This document shows positions 10,336 to 22,198 of a stretch of DNA of 64,000 nt, piece after piece. The notes beneath the pieces are model-generated. The model had not been told where the DNA came from. It ran no database searches and was given only the letters and a program-made list of their open reading frames with translations. Location of the stretch: NCBI RefSeq assembly GCF_000002985.6, contig NC_003283.11:8990001-9054000 (forward strand), written 5' to 3'. A program made the position numbers and the translations under genes. Within the stretch, counting starts at the first letter, position 1, and each line of letters begins with the position of its first letter. The DNA comes from Caenorhabditis elegans. Taxonomy: Eukaryota; Nematoda; Chromadorea; Rhabditida; Rhabditidae.

Positions 10336-11549
10336 CATTTTTCAACTCAATGTGGTGGGTGTCACATTTTCGGTGGTCACGCAAGCTGAGATTTGCGTGG
10401 ATTGCATGGTAAGACAGTGGATTTCAATGGTGTTTTTAACTGAAATTTAAAAACGTCATAACTTTGCTGAAACTTGACCGGGGCAGCTAAATTTTTTGGA
10501 GAGATCATAACTAACACTCTTCTAGAGGAATTTTAGCATGAGAACCCCAAATCTACGGACCCCCTCAAAGACTTCCCTTGTTAGTTGATTACAGACTATA
10601 CTGTCACTTTTAGCCAGCTTACAAGTAAACAGCTTGAATGTTTGTTTTCTTAAAAAGTATCGAACAATTGGAGATATGAGTGCCCGACTCCAACTTCCTG
10701 TTGTAGTGTATAAATTATCGGTTTTTGTTCTTAGTAGCTATCCATTTTTGTTTTCTGGGGCATTCTTTTTGAGTGGCATTCTTCGAGAAGAACAGTTTGA
10801 AATCATTAAAAAAGTATAATTTTTAAATACTTCTCAAACAAAATATAGTTTTAGGAGTATCCTTTTTATGAGAAACAATTTCGTTCCCTAAAAAACTTCC
10901 AGCTATATATAATGAACTTCTGGATGTCTGTTTATTTTTTTCTTGCAATGTTTGGATGTATCCAATCTGGAGTTACAATTGGGGTTTCTGTTTTACAAAT
11001 GGTTAGAACACTTCACGAAGTGAAAGCGTTAATATCAAAAACCACGTGGAAAAAACACAAAATAGCAGTACGGAATTTGGCCTTACAGGTGCATTCACAC
11101 AAGATTCTATATTACACATTTGTGAAATTTCAGTTTCAAAGCTCGTTGATTGGAATTGTGCCAGCTGTTTCTATCGCATTTGTAGTCGTTATACCCACAA
11201 AATATGAAAGATCATTGGACTCTTTTCAACATTTAACACTTTTTGCTTTTTTGTTCATTGGTATGTTCGTTAAAGTTGCAAAAACTTTTTTTAACCTAGA
11301 TTATTCGCAGTATTGGAAAGAAAACTTAGAGTTTGTGTCATTTCATAAATAAAAAAAATCATGTTAATCTTTGTCTAACATTTTTTGTATGGAAAACACA
11401 TACATGATATGAAAAATCAATTCAATTAGACACAACATACAAACAAGTAGGAACAAGTTGAAAGGGTAAATCTCATAACCGGACATGTAATCCCTCATGT
11501 TCCGACGCATAGTAATTTTCCTTTCAATCACATTTCCTTTTCTGTCGTG

Positions 11550-13095
11550 ATGGGTGTTATACTACAAGATCAAGTGGCTCTTGTCACAGGTGCTTCCCGT
11601 GGAATTGGTAAGTTTTTTTTCCTATACTTATTAAAATGGAGTAAATCAATTAGGACGTGGTATTGCTCTTCAACTTGGAGAGGCTGGGGCTACAGTCTAC
11701 ATTACTGGGAGACGACCCGAACTTAGCGATAATTTTAGGCTAGGATTACCATCTCTGGATTATGTAGCAAAAGGTGAGCCATTTTTAAATGATATTTGAT
11801 CAAAACATTAAGCTTCCAGAAATTACTAGTCGCGGGGGTAAAGGTATTGCACTTTATGTGGATCACTCAAACATGACCGAAGTGAAATTTCTGTTCGAAA
11901 AAATAAAGGAAGACGAAGAAGGGAAACTTGATATTCTTGTCAATAACGTCTACAATTCATTGGGGGTGGGTTATTCTAGTTTTGAGTTTTAATGTCATAG
12001 ATAAAGAGGAACTGCTTTCTAAGATTATTTCTTGTTCAGAAAGCTACTGAGATGATTGGGAAAACATTTTTCGATCAGGATCCTTCTTTCTGGGATGATA
12101 TCAATGGTGTTGGACTGAGGTAGCTTTTTGATCAATGATGGTTTGTGAACTATGGAAAAGTTGCTCTGACTTTAAACTTCAACATTTCAATGTCATGAAT
12201 TTGTAATGACTTAAGACAGGTGGAATGGGATTAATTTTTGTACGAACATATACAATGTTTTTGTATAAGATTCCGAATAAACATATTATTCAAGATAAAA
12301 TTTCAAAGTTTCAATATCAGTTCATCTATAATTGAATTCAGAAACCATTACTACTGCTCAGTGTACGCTGCCAGGATGATGGTTGAACGACGTAAGGGAT
12401 TGATTGTAAACGTTGGATCATTAGGTGGATTAAAGTTAGTTACTTTTAAAGCTGTTCAAAATGAAAATTGTCATTCAGATATGTTTTCAACGTTGCATAT
12501 GGAGCTGGAAAAGAAGCGCTAGCCAGAATGTCAACGGATATGGCAGTGGAGCTGAATGTGATTAAGAATTGAATAGGACTCAGATAATAATGTTATGCTT
12601 TCTTTTCAGCCTTACAATGTCTGTGTGGTAACTTTAATACCAGGGCCTGTAAAGACAGAAACTGCAAATAGAACAATCATTGATGATGCGTATAAAATGA
12701 TTAAAGAAAATCCGGTAGGAGAAAAAGACTATTGTACCATCCTTTTATCACAATTTCCAGGAACTCGAAGAATTCATAAAAGGAGAATCCACTGAATACA
12801 CCGGAAAAGCACTTGCTCGTCTGGCAATGGATCCCGGGAAACTCAAAAAATCTGGAAAGACACTATTTACTGAAGACCTAGCACAAAAGTACGACTTTTC
12901 GGATAAACATGGTGCTGGTATTTTTTCAATATTTTGACCTGTTTTTGCAAATGTATTTTAGGTATGGAACCGCAAAACATTCGGAGTATCCGGACGATTC
13001 TCGGGACAATGGGAAAAGAAGAAGTGGCAAAATACATCCCACCACAAATCAAGCTACCAAAGTGGGTAATCTGGCAAAGTGTAAACCGCTTTTAG
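11550..13095 (+). CDS. Short-chain dehydrogenase/reductase, DHRS1-like
   Basis: Nine exons, 11550-11607, 11654-11773, 11820-11965, 12040-12119, 12342-12434, 12479-12557, 12610-12714, 12761-12911 and 12962-13095, give about 321 aa. The Rossmann cofactor motif TGASRGIG is at residues 14-21, an NN motif occurs in LDILVNN, the catalytic Ser is in VNVGSLGG, and Tyr and Lys are in AYGAGK, so the active site looks complete. The C-terminal extension (residues about 225-321) and the motif LIPGPVKTET suggest the DHRS1 branch of dhs genes, NAD(P)-dependent carbonyl or steroid oxidoreductases; the exact substrate is unknown. Length fits that branch. ATG 11550 is the first in frame and sits at the beta-strand start. 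It has no operon partner: the sri pseudogene upstream and the srx cluster downstream are unrelated. Confidence 0.93.
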
Positions 13096-13708
13096 AGACC
13101 AGATGCGAGATGAATGTTTGAAATGAGCAAAAAATCATTTTTCTGTTTTTAAAAATTAATGAATAATTTTTGTTCAATGAAGGAGTTTGTCACATTGGGC
13201 ATTGCAGTTATGATGATCTTGTTTCCTGCAAAAATTGATGCATGTTTTTTTAATGGCCTTTGATTTAAACGTTGGTTCATAGAGATGAATCTCACATGCA
13301 TGACTAAGAGATTATTAGTGCATGTGGAACAAGCTTGATAAAGTTTATGATTGAGTTTAGTGCACTAGCAGACAATAGTCTAATCCAACATACCAAAGTA
13401 GTCATGGACAATTCAACGAAACACATGGAGCTCATGAACGTGTTGCGTGCATGGCAGTACGACTCCTGTAGTATCAGTTGATCTTTCACTCAATTCACCT
13501 GCTGCATTTTTCTGTCTCTATGCAATTGTATTCAGTATGACTAGCCGTTTTCTTAGCTTATTCCAGCTTAATTTTTCTTTCTTAGGTAGCGTCACATGTC
13601 AGGCTTTTCATAACACAAATGCCTCTATATAAAGTGAATCTTGCAAATCATAATCTATTAAATTTTGTCACAAAATAAGTTTGCTGTGATTTTTTTGCCT
13701 TGTACCAG
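13096..13708. other. Intergenic, 613 bp
   Basis: No supported gene. Overlapping short frames on both strands have no joined exons. It should contain the promoter of the first srx gene. Confidence 0.55.
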
Positions 13709-14967
13709 ATGATTGAACTCACTGTAAAGTCCCTACTTGGCGGCATTCTCTTTGCAACATCTTCTATTGGACTACTTTTAAATTTACTTGTGGTTTCACC
13801 AGTATTTCAATTAGCTTTTGCTAAAGACAAAAGTTCAATTTATGTGATATCCTCGGTGAATATAATTAACGATATTTTACATCTGCTTATCACGACCTTT
13901 TATTTGGCGCCTACTATAATTTTGAACGTATGTCCACAAAGTTAAATAGCTTAAAATCTAAAATTTTAGAGCTTTATATTTTCTGACGAGCGAAATGGTA
14001 ATCTAACAGTGTTTATTTCATTCATTTTCATGGTATTGTGGTACATTGGAAATATAACACAAATAGTTATGGCAGTGAACAGGTTTTAAACTTCAGGCAA
14101 AATTATAAACGCAATTCAATTTCAGATGGGCGGTAATTTGCATTCTCAGATCTTCTATGTTCACAAAGCGGAACTTGATTATATGTTTCAGCTTTACACT
14201 AGTTTTCGCTGTTGCTAAAAGTTACATTGTTCAATATGTCTTTCCATGCTGCTCGTAATATTATGTTCTGAAGATTAAAATAACTCACCAGAGCTTTCAG
14301 ATTTCTTGTGGATCAAACTGTTCTCTCATATTCATATTTTCAAATTGAAAATATTACAAATTACACTGATCACAGCGATATTCCATTAAATGCCTTGAGC
14401 TCAATTGTTCCTGTTATCTGCTACTCATGGGTAAGAATAATTACAGACAAAATATAGAAGCCATGAAAATTAATTTTTTTGGACATTTTTGGATGTAGAG
14501 CATATTTTAAGTAGTGATCTTAAGATTTTCTACACAATCCGAAGTGCTCATAAATCGATTACTCCTAATATGGCACCAGAACATCAAAAGCGGCAGGGTC
14601 GCCAAGAGTTATCGTATGCAATGCAGTTCTGTTTGATTTCCATGTTCTATACGTTTTCCTGGATTATGTTCAGAGTTTTTCCAATTATTTTTGTTGGACG
14701 ACATATTGAGTGGTTTATTTTAACTTCAATGTGTCATGTATTCAATTGTAGTGCCAACGCGTTTGTATATATTTTGTTTAATCAAGAAGTTTGTCAATCC
14801 AATTGTTCGTTGGTTTTAAAATATCGTTGTTTCAGATTCGGAAAATCTTAGCTATGCACAAGTTTCTACGCATTTCTGGAATTGCAACAACTGATTACAC
14901 CCATTCTCATGAGAATATGTCTAAAGTCAAAACTATAACAATTCCGAGCTCAAGACAAGCGCATTGA
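13709..14967 (+). CDS. Serpentine receptor class X (srx), copy 1
   Basis: Exons 13709-13927, 13970-14082, 14126-14254, 14301-14430, 14525-14788 and 14836-14967 give about 328 aa with seven hydrophobic segments. The srx-type features are GLLLNLLVVSPVFQ in TM1, a VMAVNRW block after TM3, a conserved Cys pair before the second extracellular loop, and AFVYILFNQEVRK closing TM7. The basic tail is about 45 aa. Such receptors are chemosensory 7TM proteins usually made in amphid neurons; the ligand is unknown. The ATG follows a TACCAG acceptor. It differs from the next two copies in having no intron before SYAMQF. No disabling change is seen. Confidence 0.87.
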
Positions 14968-15542
14968 TTTAATTTAGATGCACACAACTTTTTCTTTTTC
15001 TTCTTTTTGAGCACAATATATTTTTTTAAATAAAGTAAAAAGTGGAACTCCAATACGGATAAATTGAAAACAACTAACCACAGTTAACCACAGTCATTCT
15101 TCAAAATCGGCCCAACAGCTACATATGTGGCAAACAGAAAAATGTCCGAACCGCCGAAGGAAAATTATTTGGTTTCATTTAATTTCTGTGATTCTTTATT
15201 TTCACATTGATCTATTCAAAACTTAAAAAGAGTTTGCGGTTTGAATATTCTACCGATGAAACTTGCTAGCATTTTTGTTTAAATTTTGGTGTTGTTATTG
15301 TATGAAACTGCGACGCCTGGGCCGGCGATGGCCTGAAGTTTTCTTTTTTGTTTCTGTTGCCGTATTCCACCTTATGTAAGACACTACGTGTTAGCTACTT
15401 CCTTTATGTGAGCCAAATAACAGGAACTGTACATATATTACATTCGACTGTTATTCGTTTTTCTATCATATTATTGAAAAACATCGTGACTTCCTTTTAC
15501 GTATTAACGGCTTTATAATATAGATATTCTAATTTTGTTACA
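14968..15542. other. Intergenic, 575 bp
   Basis: Contains the 3' end of srx copy 1 (AATAAA near 15030) and the upstream region of copy 2. No gene is visible. Confidence 0.55.
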
Positions 15543-16931
15543 ATGGGAGTTTCTCTGAAGCAGTCACTAGGCTTTTTTATTGGACTTCTTTCTGGAACAA
15601 GCTTAATTTTGAATGTTCTTGCACTGATCGCAGTGTTTCGTTTGGCTTTTATTGTTCGAAAAAATCATGTTTATATCATTACATTCTTTAATATTTTGTC
15701 AAATGTTATTCAAATGGCATTGGCAACATTTTATCTGGCGCCGACCATAATCACAAGTGTTAGTTGATTTTTTTAAAGCTGAAGCCTGTGTAAAAGTTGT
15801 TTCAGTCCTTCCTCGTCAGTACCGAAAAGAAGAGCAAGTGGACATTAGTTTTCGGCTCCGCTTTTTTGTTTTTCTGGTATTTCGAAACATTTACTCAAAT
15901 TGTGATGGCACTCAATAGGTGACAAAACTAGATTTTCGAAATGAAAACTGTTTTAGATATTTGGTGATTTGTCTGCAAAAACATCATATCTTCACCACTA
16001 CAACAACCATACTCATTTTCTTGTTTCTCATTCCATTTTCATTTGGACTCATGTACAACTCACAGTACGTGAATCCTTGTTGTTCGTAAGTCCATTAACC
16101 ATAATTATCCTTGAAGATTCCTGATTCAAAGATTTCTGTTTGACCAAGAATATCTTTCTTACTCCTATTACACATTGGACGGTGTGACAAACTATTCCGA
16201 TGAATTTGATATACCTCTAAACGCTAGCAGCTCGATAATTTCTGGGTTATGCTATATAAAGGTAAAGTTCGGAAGTTTGTTAGTGTCGCACTGGCGACTT
16301 ACAGATTTTTTGGACCCAACATAAATCATCACCGATATGCCCAACGTTTGCTGCCGAGCAACTCAAACGGAGAAGAAAAAAAGATATCAGGTCAGTGACT
16401 CCTGCCACGTATCGGAAAAAAATCACGCGTCACGTAAATAGGAGGACATTGTTACGCTTTTGTGGAAAAATTACATTGAAATACAGTTCATTTAAAGTTT
16501 TAATTTCAGATACGCTATACAGTTTAGTCTCACATTAGTTTTCTACATTTTCGTCTGGGTATTTCTGCGCGTACTTCCCGTAATGCTTGAAAATCGTCAT
16601 GTTGAATGGTTTATCTTGGTTCCATTTTTCTACACAGTTAACTGTTCTTCAGCAGCTATCATTAACATTGGACTCAACAATGAAGTATCAAATTTAAAAG
16701 TAACTGAAAATTTCAAAAGTATAATTTCAGGTTCAAAAGAACTTACTTCCCAAAAGCATATATCCTCTTCTTCAACATTTTGGCCTTACACGGTTCGACG
16801 CTCCAACAATCAACGCTACTCTAGCATCTGTGACAATTCAATCAAAGCCGTCTGTGTTACCAGTTGCTATTCGGTTCATTCCTACAAATCAACACCAACC
16901 TTTCCGTTCAATTGGAGTTATAAGAGACTAA
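15543..16931 (+). CDS. Serpentine receptor class X (srx), copy 2
   Basis: Seven exons, 15543-15758, 15806-15918, 15957-16085, 16132-16261, 16305-16390, 16510-16684 and 16731-16931, give about 349 aa. Aligned by eye with copy 1 it keeps the TM1 pattern, VMALNRY after TM3, NPCCSF in the loop, HVEWFIL before TM7 and an N-rich LNNEV end. The TM5-TM6 loop is more basic (QLKRRRKKD). It has one more intron than either neighbour: it keeps both the intron after the NR motif (absent from copy 3) and the one before YAIQF (absent from copy 1). The tail after TM7 is about 65 aa. No disabling change is seen. Confidence 0.86.
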
Positions 16932-19475
16932 ATTTACACATGTTTTTTTTAACGTTATCATTTAGGTTTCTGATTTGAAACTGTAACTTAACACTAGTTG
17001 AATAGATAAATAATCTTTAAATAAATTCAGAAACTTGTGATGTGTATATTGGGTTTATGAGTGATGTGGAAATTGCAGACCGGATAATTATAATTTTTTT
17101 AAACAACGAAATTCAAATTTGCTTTCGTCTTACCGATGAAACACCATGATGTGGAAAACATTTTGAACCTAATAATTTAGTGAGTCAAAATAACTTTACA
17201 TCAATTTCTTCGATCTCTGCAACAACAGAGATCCTATTGCTCTGAATTTCATTAATTATTCAGAATGTCGACATAATTCGTCAATTCATGTTCATAATTC
17301 CATGCTAAATCATGTCTCGCACCTCAGAACATCCGGAAAATCTGAAATCTAATAAAGTGTGGACATCAAATTTCAATTTAGAGCACAACTATGAATCCAT
17401 TCCGTACAAAACCTTGAATAACTCAAAATAACAAAGTTTACAAATTCTCAATGAACTTTGTTTTGTTGAAAAATTTTTGACTCTGCATGAACAAAATACG
17501 ATCGTTGATGCCAAATTTTCTGATATGTTGCAAGTTGAGTGACTTTTACTATTCGTATAGTTCAAAGAAATCACATTAATGATTACCGTGCTAAGAAATG
17601 TTAGCACAGTTTTTTAAAAATTTCATCTCACTTATATTACTAACTCAAAAGCTTCTCGTTTTAAACACATCATGAATTGCAATTGCTTAAGTATCCAGAA
17701 CAAAGTCATTTTTTTGTCTTCACACGTGTTCAGTGGAATAACGTGAATTGTACTCTTTTTGTCGATTTGGGACCCAGACATAAGCTTTATTCAAAGTACA
17801 CTAGATTAGTATTCTGTCCGGAAACGCTTTCAGGAACTAATTGTAAAAAGAACTCTTTGTGTTGTCTGACTTATTTCTTTCTTTTGCGCATCAATCTTTT
17901 TAGTCTTAGTCATTTTAAAAGATGTAGATCTTTAAGTTATAAAAAATTACAGAACAATGGAGCTCTATGAGCGACAGATAACCGTCATACTCTAAGCTCT
18001 CCGGTTTGAGTACATATTTATCATCATTTTAAACAAATATTTTAAGGTTGACAGACTTCGGATTTCAAAAAAATTGTTCCAGACGTCCGAGTTCGCTTCC
18101 CAAAGTTTACGGAGTGCCACCTTTTACGAATGTTACTCACAGACACTAAGTCACAGAACACTCAAAACACGTGTACCTACATAAATGTCAACTCTATATT
18201 CAGAGCGTATAATTAAATTTGGTATTTCTGTACTTAAATGTGCTCGTCGAAGGCAGATGTTTTAAATATACCAACTTAGCGTGTCTTCGTAACAAATTGG
18301 GCCTCGATTTTTGAGAGATGAGCATTTGAACTTAGTGTGATCAAGCTCAAGCTGTACATCTACGACATTGTATCAATTGTTATAAGTTCTTTGCAATTGT
18401 GTCTGATCATCATTTTCTTAGAAATGAAACAAAAAAGAACTTAGCACGCCTGAATACAATAGAAAGGGTAAGAATCACAAGGCTTTCGAAGATTAAGATC
18501 TAAGTATTTATACACGCCTAAAAATCCAATCTACGGTAATCTTCCATCATTTCTCACTTTGCTTGACACAATTCTCCCGAATGCCTCCACGAGTAATTAG
18601 TAGTAGACTTTTTTATGTTAGAAGCGGTTAAGCCTGGAACAGGCATTAGACACTTTTCAATTTAATTTTGCACACCTCCTACCACTTCATCATTTTCTTC
18701 CTCTTTTTCAACATCTTCATTATGTATATGTGCAAATAGCTCTTTTGTTTACATTTCATCTGAATCACGTATCCTTTCGAATTTAGACGCCCACTTTTCC
18801 GGAATAAGGACTTATTAGGGCGGAATCTTTCTAGAAAATCCAAAAAGAAATATGAAAATTTTGATCCCAGGAATCTATTCGAAGCACTACTCTATTTCTT
18901 TTTATAACTTACAATTGTATTTAGAACCATGAAGGATTTTTGGTTTTATTAACTCGTAATTTTTCTTCCTTGCCTTTTTTGGGTTGATTAATTTTTCTAT
19001 CATGATGTTAATTCTGACTCCAGACTAAAAGATGTTCAAAAAACATGTTTTTCAACAGCTTAAAATTTTATAGCTGAATGAGGGAAAATATTTAAGAAAT
19101 TTTTATATCCATTGAAAATTAATTTCTTTTCCGTTTTGTTGGAACATCGTTTGGCGTCTGTGGGTTTTCGTCACGATATAATATATTCTTTATTTTTGTG
19201 CATACTATTTTAAGCAAACCGAAATTTCCATTTTTAAATTGAATCGCATTAAATATAATTATTTTTGAAAACTTTAGGAACTAAAGCTTTTTTCGGAAAG
19301 AAATCATAAAATTTTTTTAAATATTCAAATTTTTCAAAGATCATCGAAATTGAGTTTGATATTATTTCATTTGAACTGCAATTAAATAAATCTTTGTCTT
19401 TGTGTGGGTTTTCAATGATAATCTCCGCAATCTGTTCAACTTGTTCAACATAATCAACTTTTTGATATTTTAAGA
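16932..19475. other. Intergenic, 2.5 kb, no supported gene
   Basis: Longest gap inside the srx cluster. I looked for a fourth receptor, tRNA boxes and inverted repeats and found none that stands up. Small open frames (17389-17607 minus, 17677-17970 plus, 19249-19491 minus) lack introns, family motifs or signal peptides. Confidence 0.55.
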
Positions 19476-20759
19476 ATGGTTGTTTGGACACTTAAAACAT
19501 GGCTCGGTTTTGGACTTGGAATTCTTTCATTTTCTGGCTTGATTGTCAATCTGCTCGTTGTCATTCCCGTATTTCGATTGGCATTTCTACAAAACAAGAG
19601 TCCGATTTATGTGATTTCTTTCATAAATATCGTTACCGACATTGTGAATGTTTTGATGGCTACATGCTACCTGGCACCGTCAATTATGTTTGAGGTAAAT
19701 GAAACCGTATGATATTTCAATATTACGTATTTGCAGACTTATTTCTTCACTGAAAATAAAACCGCAACTATCCCAAAATTGATGGGATCTACATTCATGT
19801 TCTGTTGGTATCTAACATCAATCACTCAAATTGTAATGGCTGTGAATCGTGTTATTGTGATTTGTTTTAGAAGAAGTGACCTTTTCACTCGAACAAATAT
19901 ATGCAAATTATTTTGCATCATCATTCCATTCTGTTTCTTCTTAATGTATATGGCTCAATATGGAACTCCCTGCTGCTTGTGAGTTTTTGAATATTTTTTA
20001 TCATATTTATTAAAAACTTCCAGTTTTGTTTTTGATCACGTGGTTCTGTCGTACTCCTACAACCAAATAGATGGTCTTGACAATTATCCAAATATGTTCA
20101 TAGATCTTCCATTGAATACTACTAGTTCGACAATTGCTACAATTTGTTATGCTATGGTAATATTTTTCATTTACACCCAAAAAAAAACACAATTATTTTG
20201 AAGATTGTCTGGACGGTTCGGCAATCAACAAAAGGAATTGCTTCCTCTTTATCTACTCAACCTGGTAGAAGGTCTAGAAAAAACAGAGAAGTGACGTGAG
20301 TGTGGAATAAAAAATTCATAACAAATTTTCCATCCAAAAATATATTTAAAAATTATACTTATAAATGAGTTTGTATTTATTTCAGTTACGCAATGCAATT
20401 CTGCTTTATCTCAATGTTCTATACTTTCTCTTGGATAACATTCCGTGTTTTCCCAATTGCAATTGGCGATAGAGGACTTGAATGGTTCATTTGTATCTCA
20501 GCTGCCGTAACCATCAACAGTAGTGCAAATGCTCTTGTGTATCTTATCAGCAATCAAGAAGTATTGTATTTATCCTTATCATGGAACATTGTCGCAACAA
20601 ATTAATATTTAGGTATGGCGAAATTTGAAATCGAGTGGCTTGAACATTTTCAACCGTGCGGCAAACTCATCGGATGTTGGAAACAACTCTACAGATGGTC
20701 ACAGCGTTGTCAGAAACAGTCATAACACAAACACAAATACCAATACTTCTAAATATTGA
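19476..20759 (+). CDS. Serpentine receptor class X (srx), copy 3
   Basis: Exons 19476-19694, 19737-19978, 20024-20156, 20204-20295, 20386-20560 and 20613-20759 give about 335 aa. The second exon fuses two exons of copies 1 and 2: the intron after VMAVNR is absent and the frame reads straight through. Shared features are TM1 GLIVNLLVVIPVFRLAF, TPCCFF in the loop, SYAMQF-like TM6 (TYAMQFCFISMFYTFSW), LEWF and SANALVYLISNQEV. The tail is Asn, Thr and Ser-rich (a run of NT repeats before the stop), unlike the other two. It is intact by sequence. Confidence 0.87.
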
Positions 20760-21243
20760 AGATATTCAGATCTCCGGAAAATATTATATTCTGTATTTTT
20801 GTCCGGATAACTTTATTCTACTTAATCAATAAAATATTGTAAATTCAACATAATACTGGGTATCGGAAAGGCTATAATGGTGAAAATAAAATCTATTTTT
20901 TATTGGAAGTACATATGATAAATTACAGTTGTTTGCATTTGTCCACTTAAAATCAGAAGCATCCATGAAATATTATTAATAACGATTTTTTCACCTATGA
21001 AATGAACATTTATGCACTGTCAGTTTCAGCAGAAACCTTACCAATAAAAACATGAATACATTAAATTCAAAAAACAAAAATGTTTATCCAAGCGGAAATT
21101 GTTTCCAGGTCAAACAGTCGAACTGACAAAATAAAAAATTAACAAGCTCATCATAATTAGAGTTTAGTGAAGCATGAAAAATCGAGAGAGCAGTTCGGCC
21201 ATATATCAAAATATTTTTTTCTGCAATTATTCATTTCTTTGAG

Positions 21244-21561
21244 ATGTTTCTGGAACTAATATCAGTTTGGCATGCTGTCGGCTCCGTTGTAGGATGCCTG
21301 ACCAATCTGTTATTACTGTACGTTGCATTGACAAAAACTCCAAATCAGACAAAATCCTACGCGATACTAATAATAAATTTTGCAATCACTGATTTCACAG
21401 AATCTCTTATGGATTTGTTTGTTCAACTGAGGTAGGCCGTTTTACTATTTTTCTGAGCGGAAAAAATAATTCAGGTTTATAATTACTCCATTTGATGTGA
21501 CTCTTATTTATATTTTCAATGGTCTATGTCAGTACACAGGAGTGATGTCTTGCAAAATTGG
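21244..21561 (+). pseudogene. Serpentine receptor class D (srd), 5' fragment
   Basis: Two exons, 21244-21431 and 21475-21561, encode TM1-TM2 of an srd receptor: GCLTNLLLLYVALTKTPNQT, then INFAITDFTESLMDLFVQLR and NGLCQYTGVMSC. The join is in phase and ends at a GTAAGT donor at 21562, but no later srd exon is found before the minus-strand srh gene. Five of the seven membrane segments are therefore missing. The start codon and both splice sites are intact, so it could still give a short peptide. A truncated duplicate is the simplest reading. Confidence 0.65.
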
Positions 21562-22198
21562 GTAAGTCGACTCTGTGTCTGAGGAGAACTACCAATTTCT
21601 TTTAAATTAAAGATTGAGTATATTTTATCATTGTTTCCCACACAACGTTTCAAGAAAAATTGCATACTCTTCACAAGCAGAGCCAACTAAAACGATATCG
21701 AGTATTTCAGTTCCAAACCGTGTTTGTTTTTAGCTATATAAAGTTTCCATTATTATCGGGTTCTTATTTTTTGATATTTGATACATCAAAAAATTTCACT
21801 TCCGCTTTAACATGAAGTATATTTTTAAGATCGCACAATAGCAATGTTATGTGGTCATGTCAGAAGTTTTTATCTATGTCATTTTTGAGAATTTATTTTA
21901 TTCAAATACTATACAAATGCTGAGAATTTTTGAGCGTAAAACTACTGCGACGTTGCTTTTTCAAGTTAAGATACGGGCCCTATCACACGCTAACCTAGCT
22001 TTTTCCCAATTTTTACAGCTTAAAAATGCTTCAAATCTCATGACGACATTCCTTCATTACTTTTCGAAATGATAGTTATTAATAAAAACATCTATGATTG
22101 TTGTAGTTTCAATGAGAACTCATTTGTATAAGGTTATATCAAGCCTTGATCGGAAACAAATTAAAAAAGAAACTTCTTTAATATTTTATTGCACAATT
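21562..22198. other. Intergenic, 637 bp
   Basis: Where the remaining srd exons would be expected; only unrecognisable AT-rich sequence is found. It also contains the 3' end region of the minus-strand srh gene. Confidence 0.5.

Larger units (their letters stand above)
8972..10580. mobile_element. Tc4-like: Tc4-like foldback DNA transposon, about 1.6 kb
   Basis: Almost the whole element is one inverted repeat. The arm from 8972 reads as the reverse complement of the arm ending at 10580, with each arm about 765-770 bp and a central loop of about 70 bp near 9741-9812. Ends are CAAGGGAAGTC; TTA is duplicated at 8969-8971 and 10581-10583, giving target CTTAG. This size, the foldback form and the TNA/CTNAG target match what is known of C. 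elegans Tc4 (about 1.6 kb, about 774-bp inverted repeats). There is no transposase ORF; the mirror-image frames inside it are a by-product of the palindrome. It lies within the sri intron. The arms differ at scattered positions, so this is not a brand-new insertion. Family identity is from memory. Confidence 0.85.
8599..11352 (+). pseudogene. Serpentine receptor class I (sri) with nonsense codon and intronic transposon
   Basis: Five exons, 8599-8763, 8803-8931, 10595-10813, 10855-11088 and 11134-11352, join with consistent phase to about 321 codons. The sri pattern is clear: FYVSGVISIFANIFISYLL in TM1, then DLHLSVFMQPIGLFPITAGY, and KKHKIAVRNLALQ before TM6. Codon 49 is TAA (8743-8745) between KFR and YLLTYQ, probably from CAA. 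The usual C-terminal HS..N motif of the last exon is also degraded. Intron 2 (8932-10594) holds the Tc4-like element; without the element and one TTA it would be a normal 51-bp intron. The stop codon, not the insertion, is the clear inactivating lesion. The class could be confused with srh, but the residues around TM2 favour sri. Confidence 0.82.
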
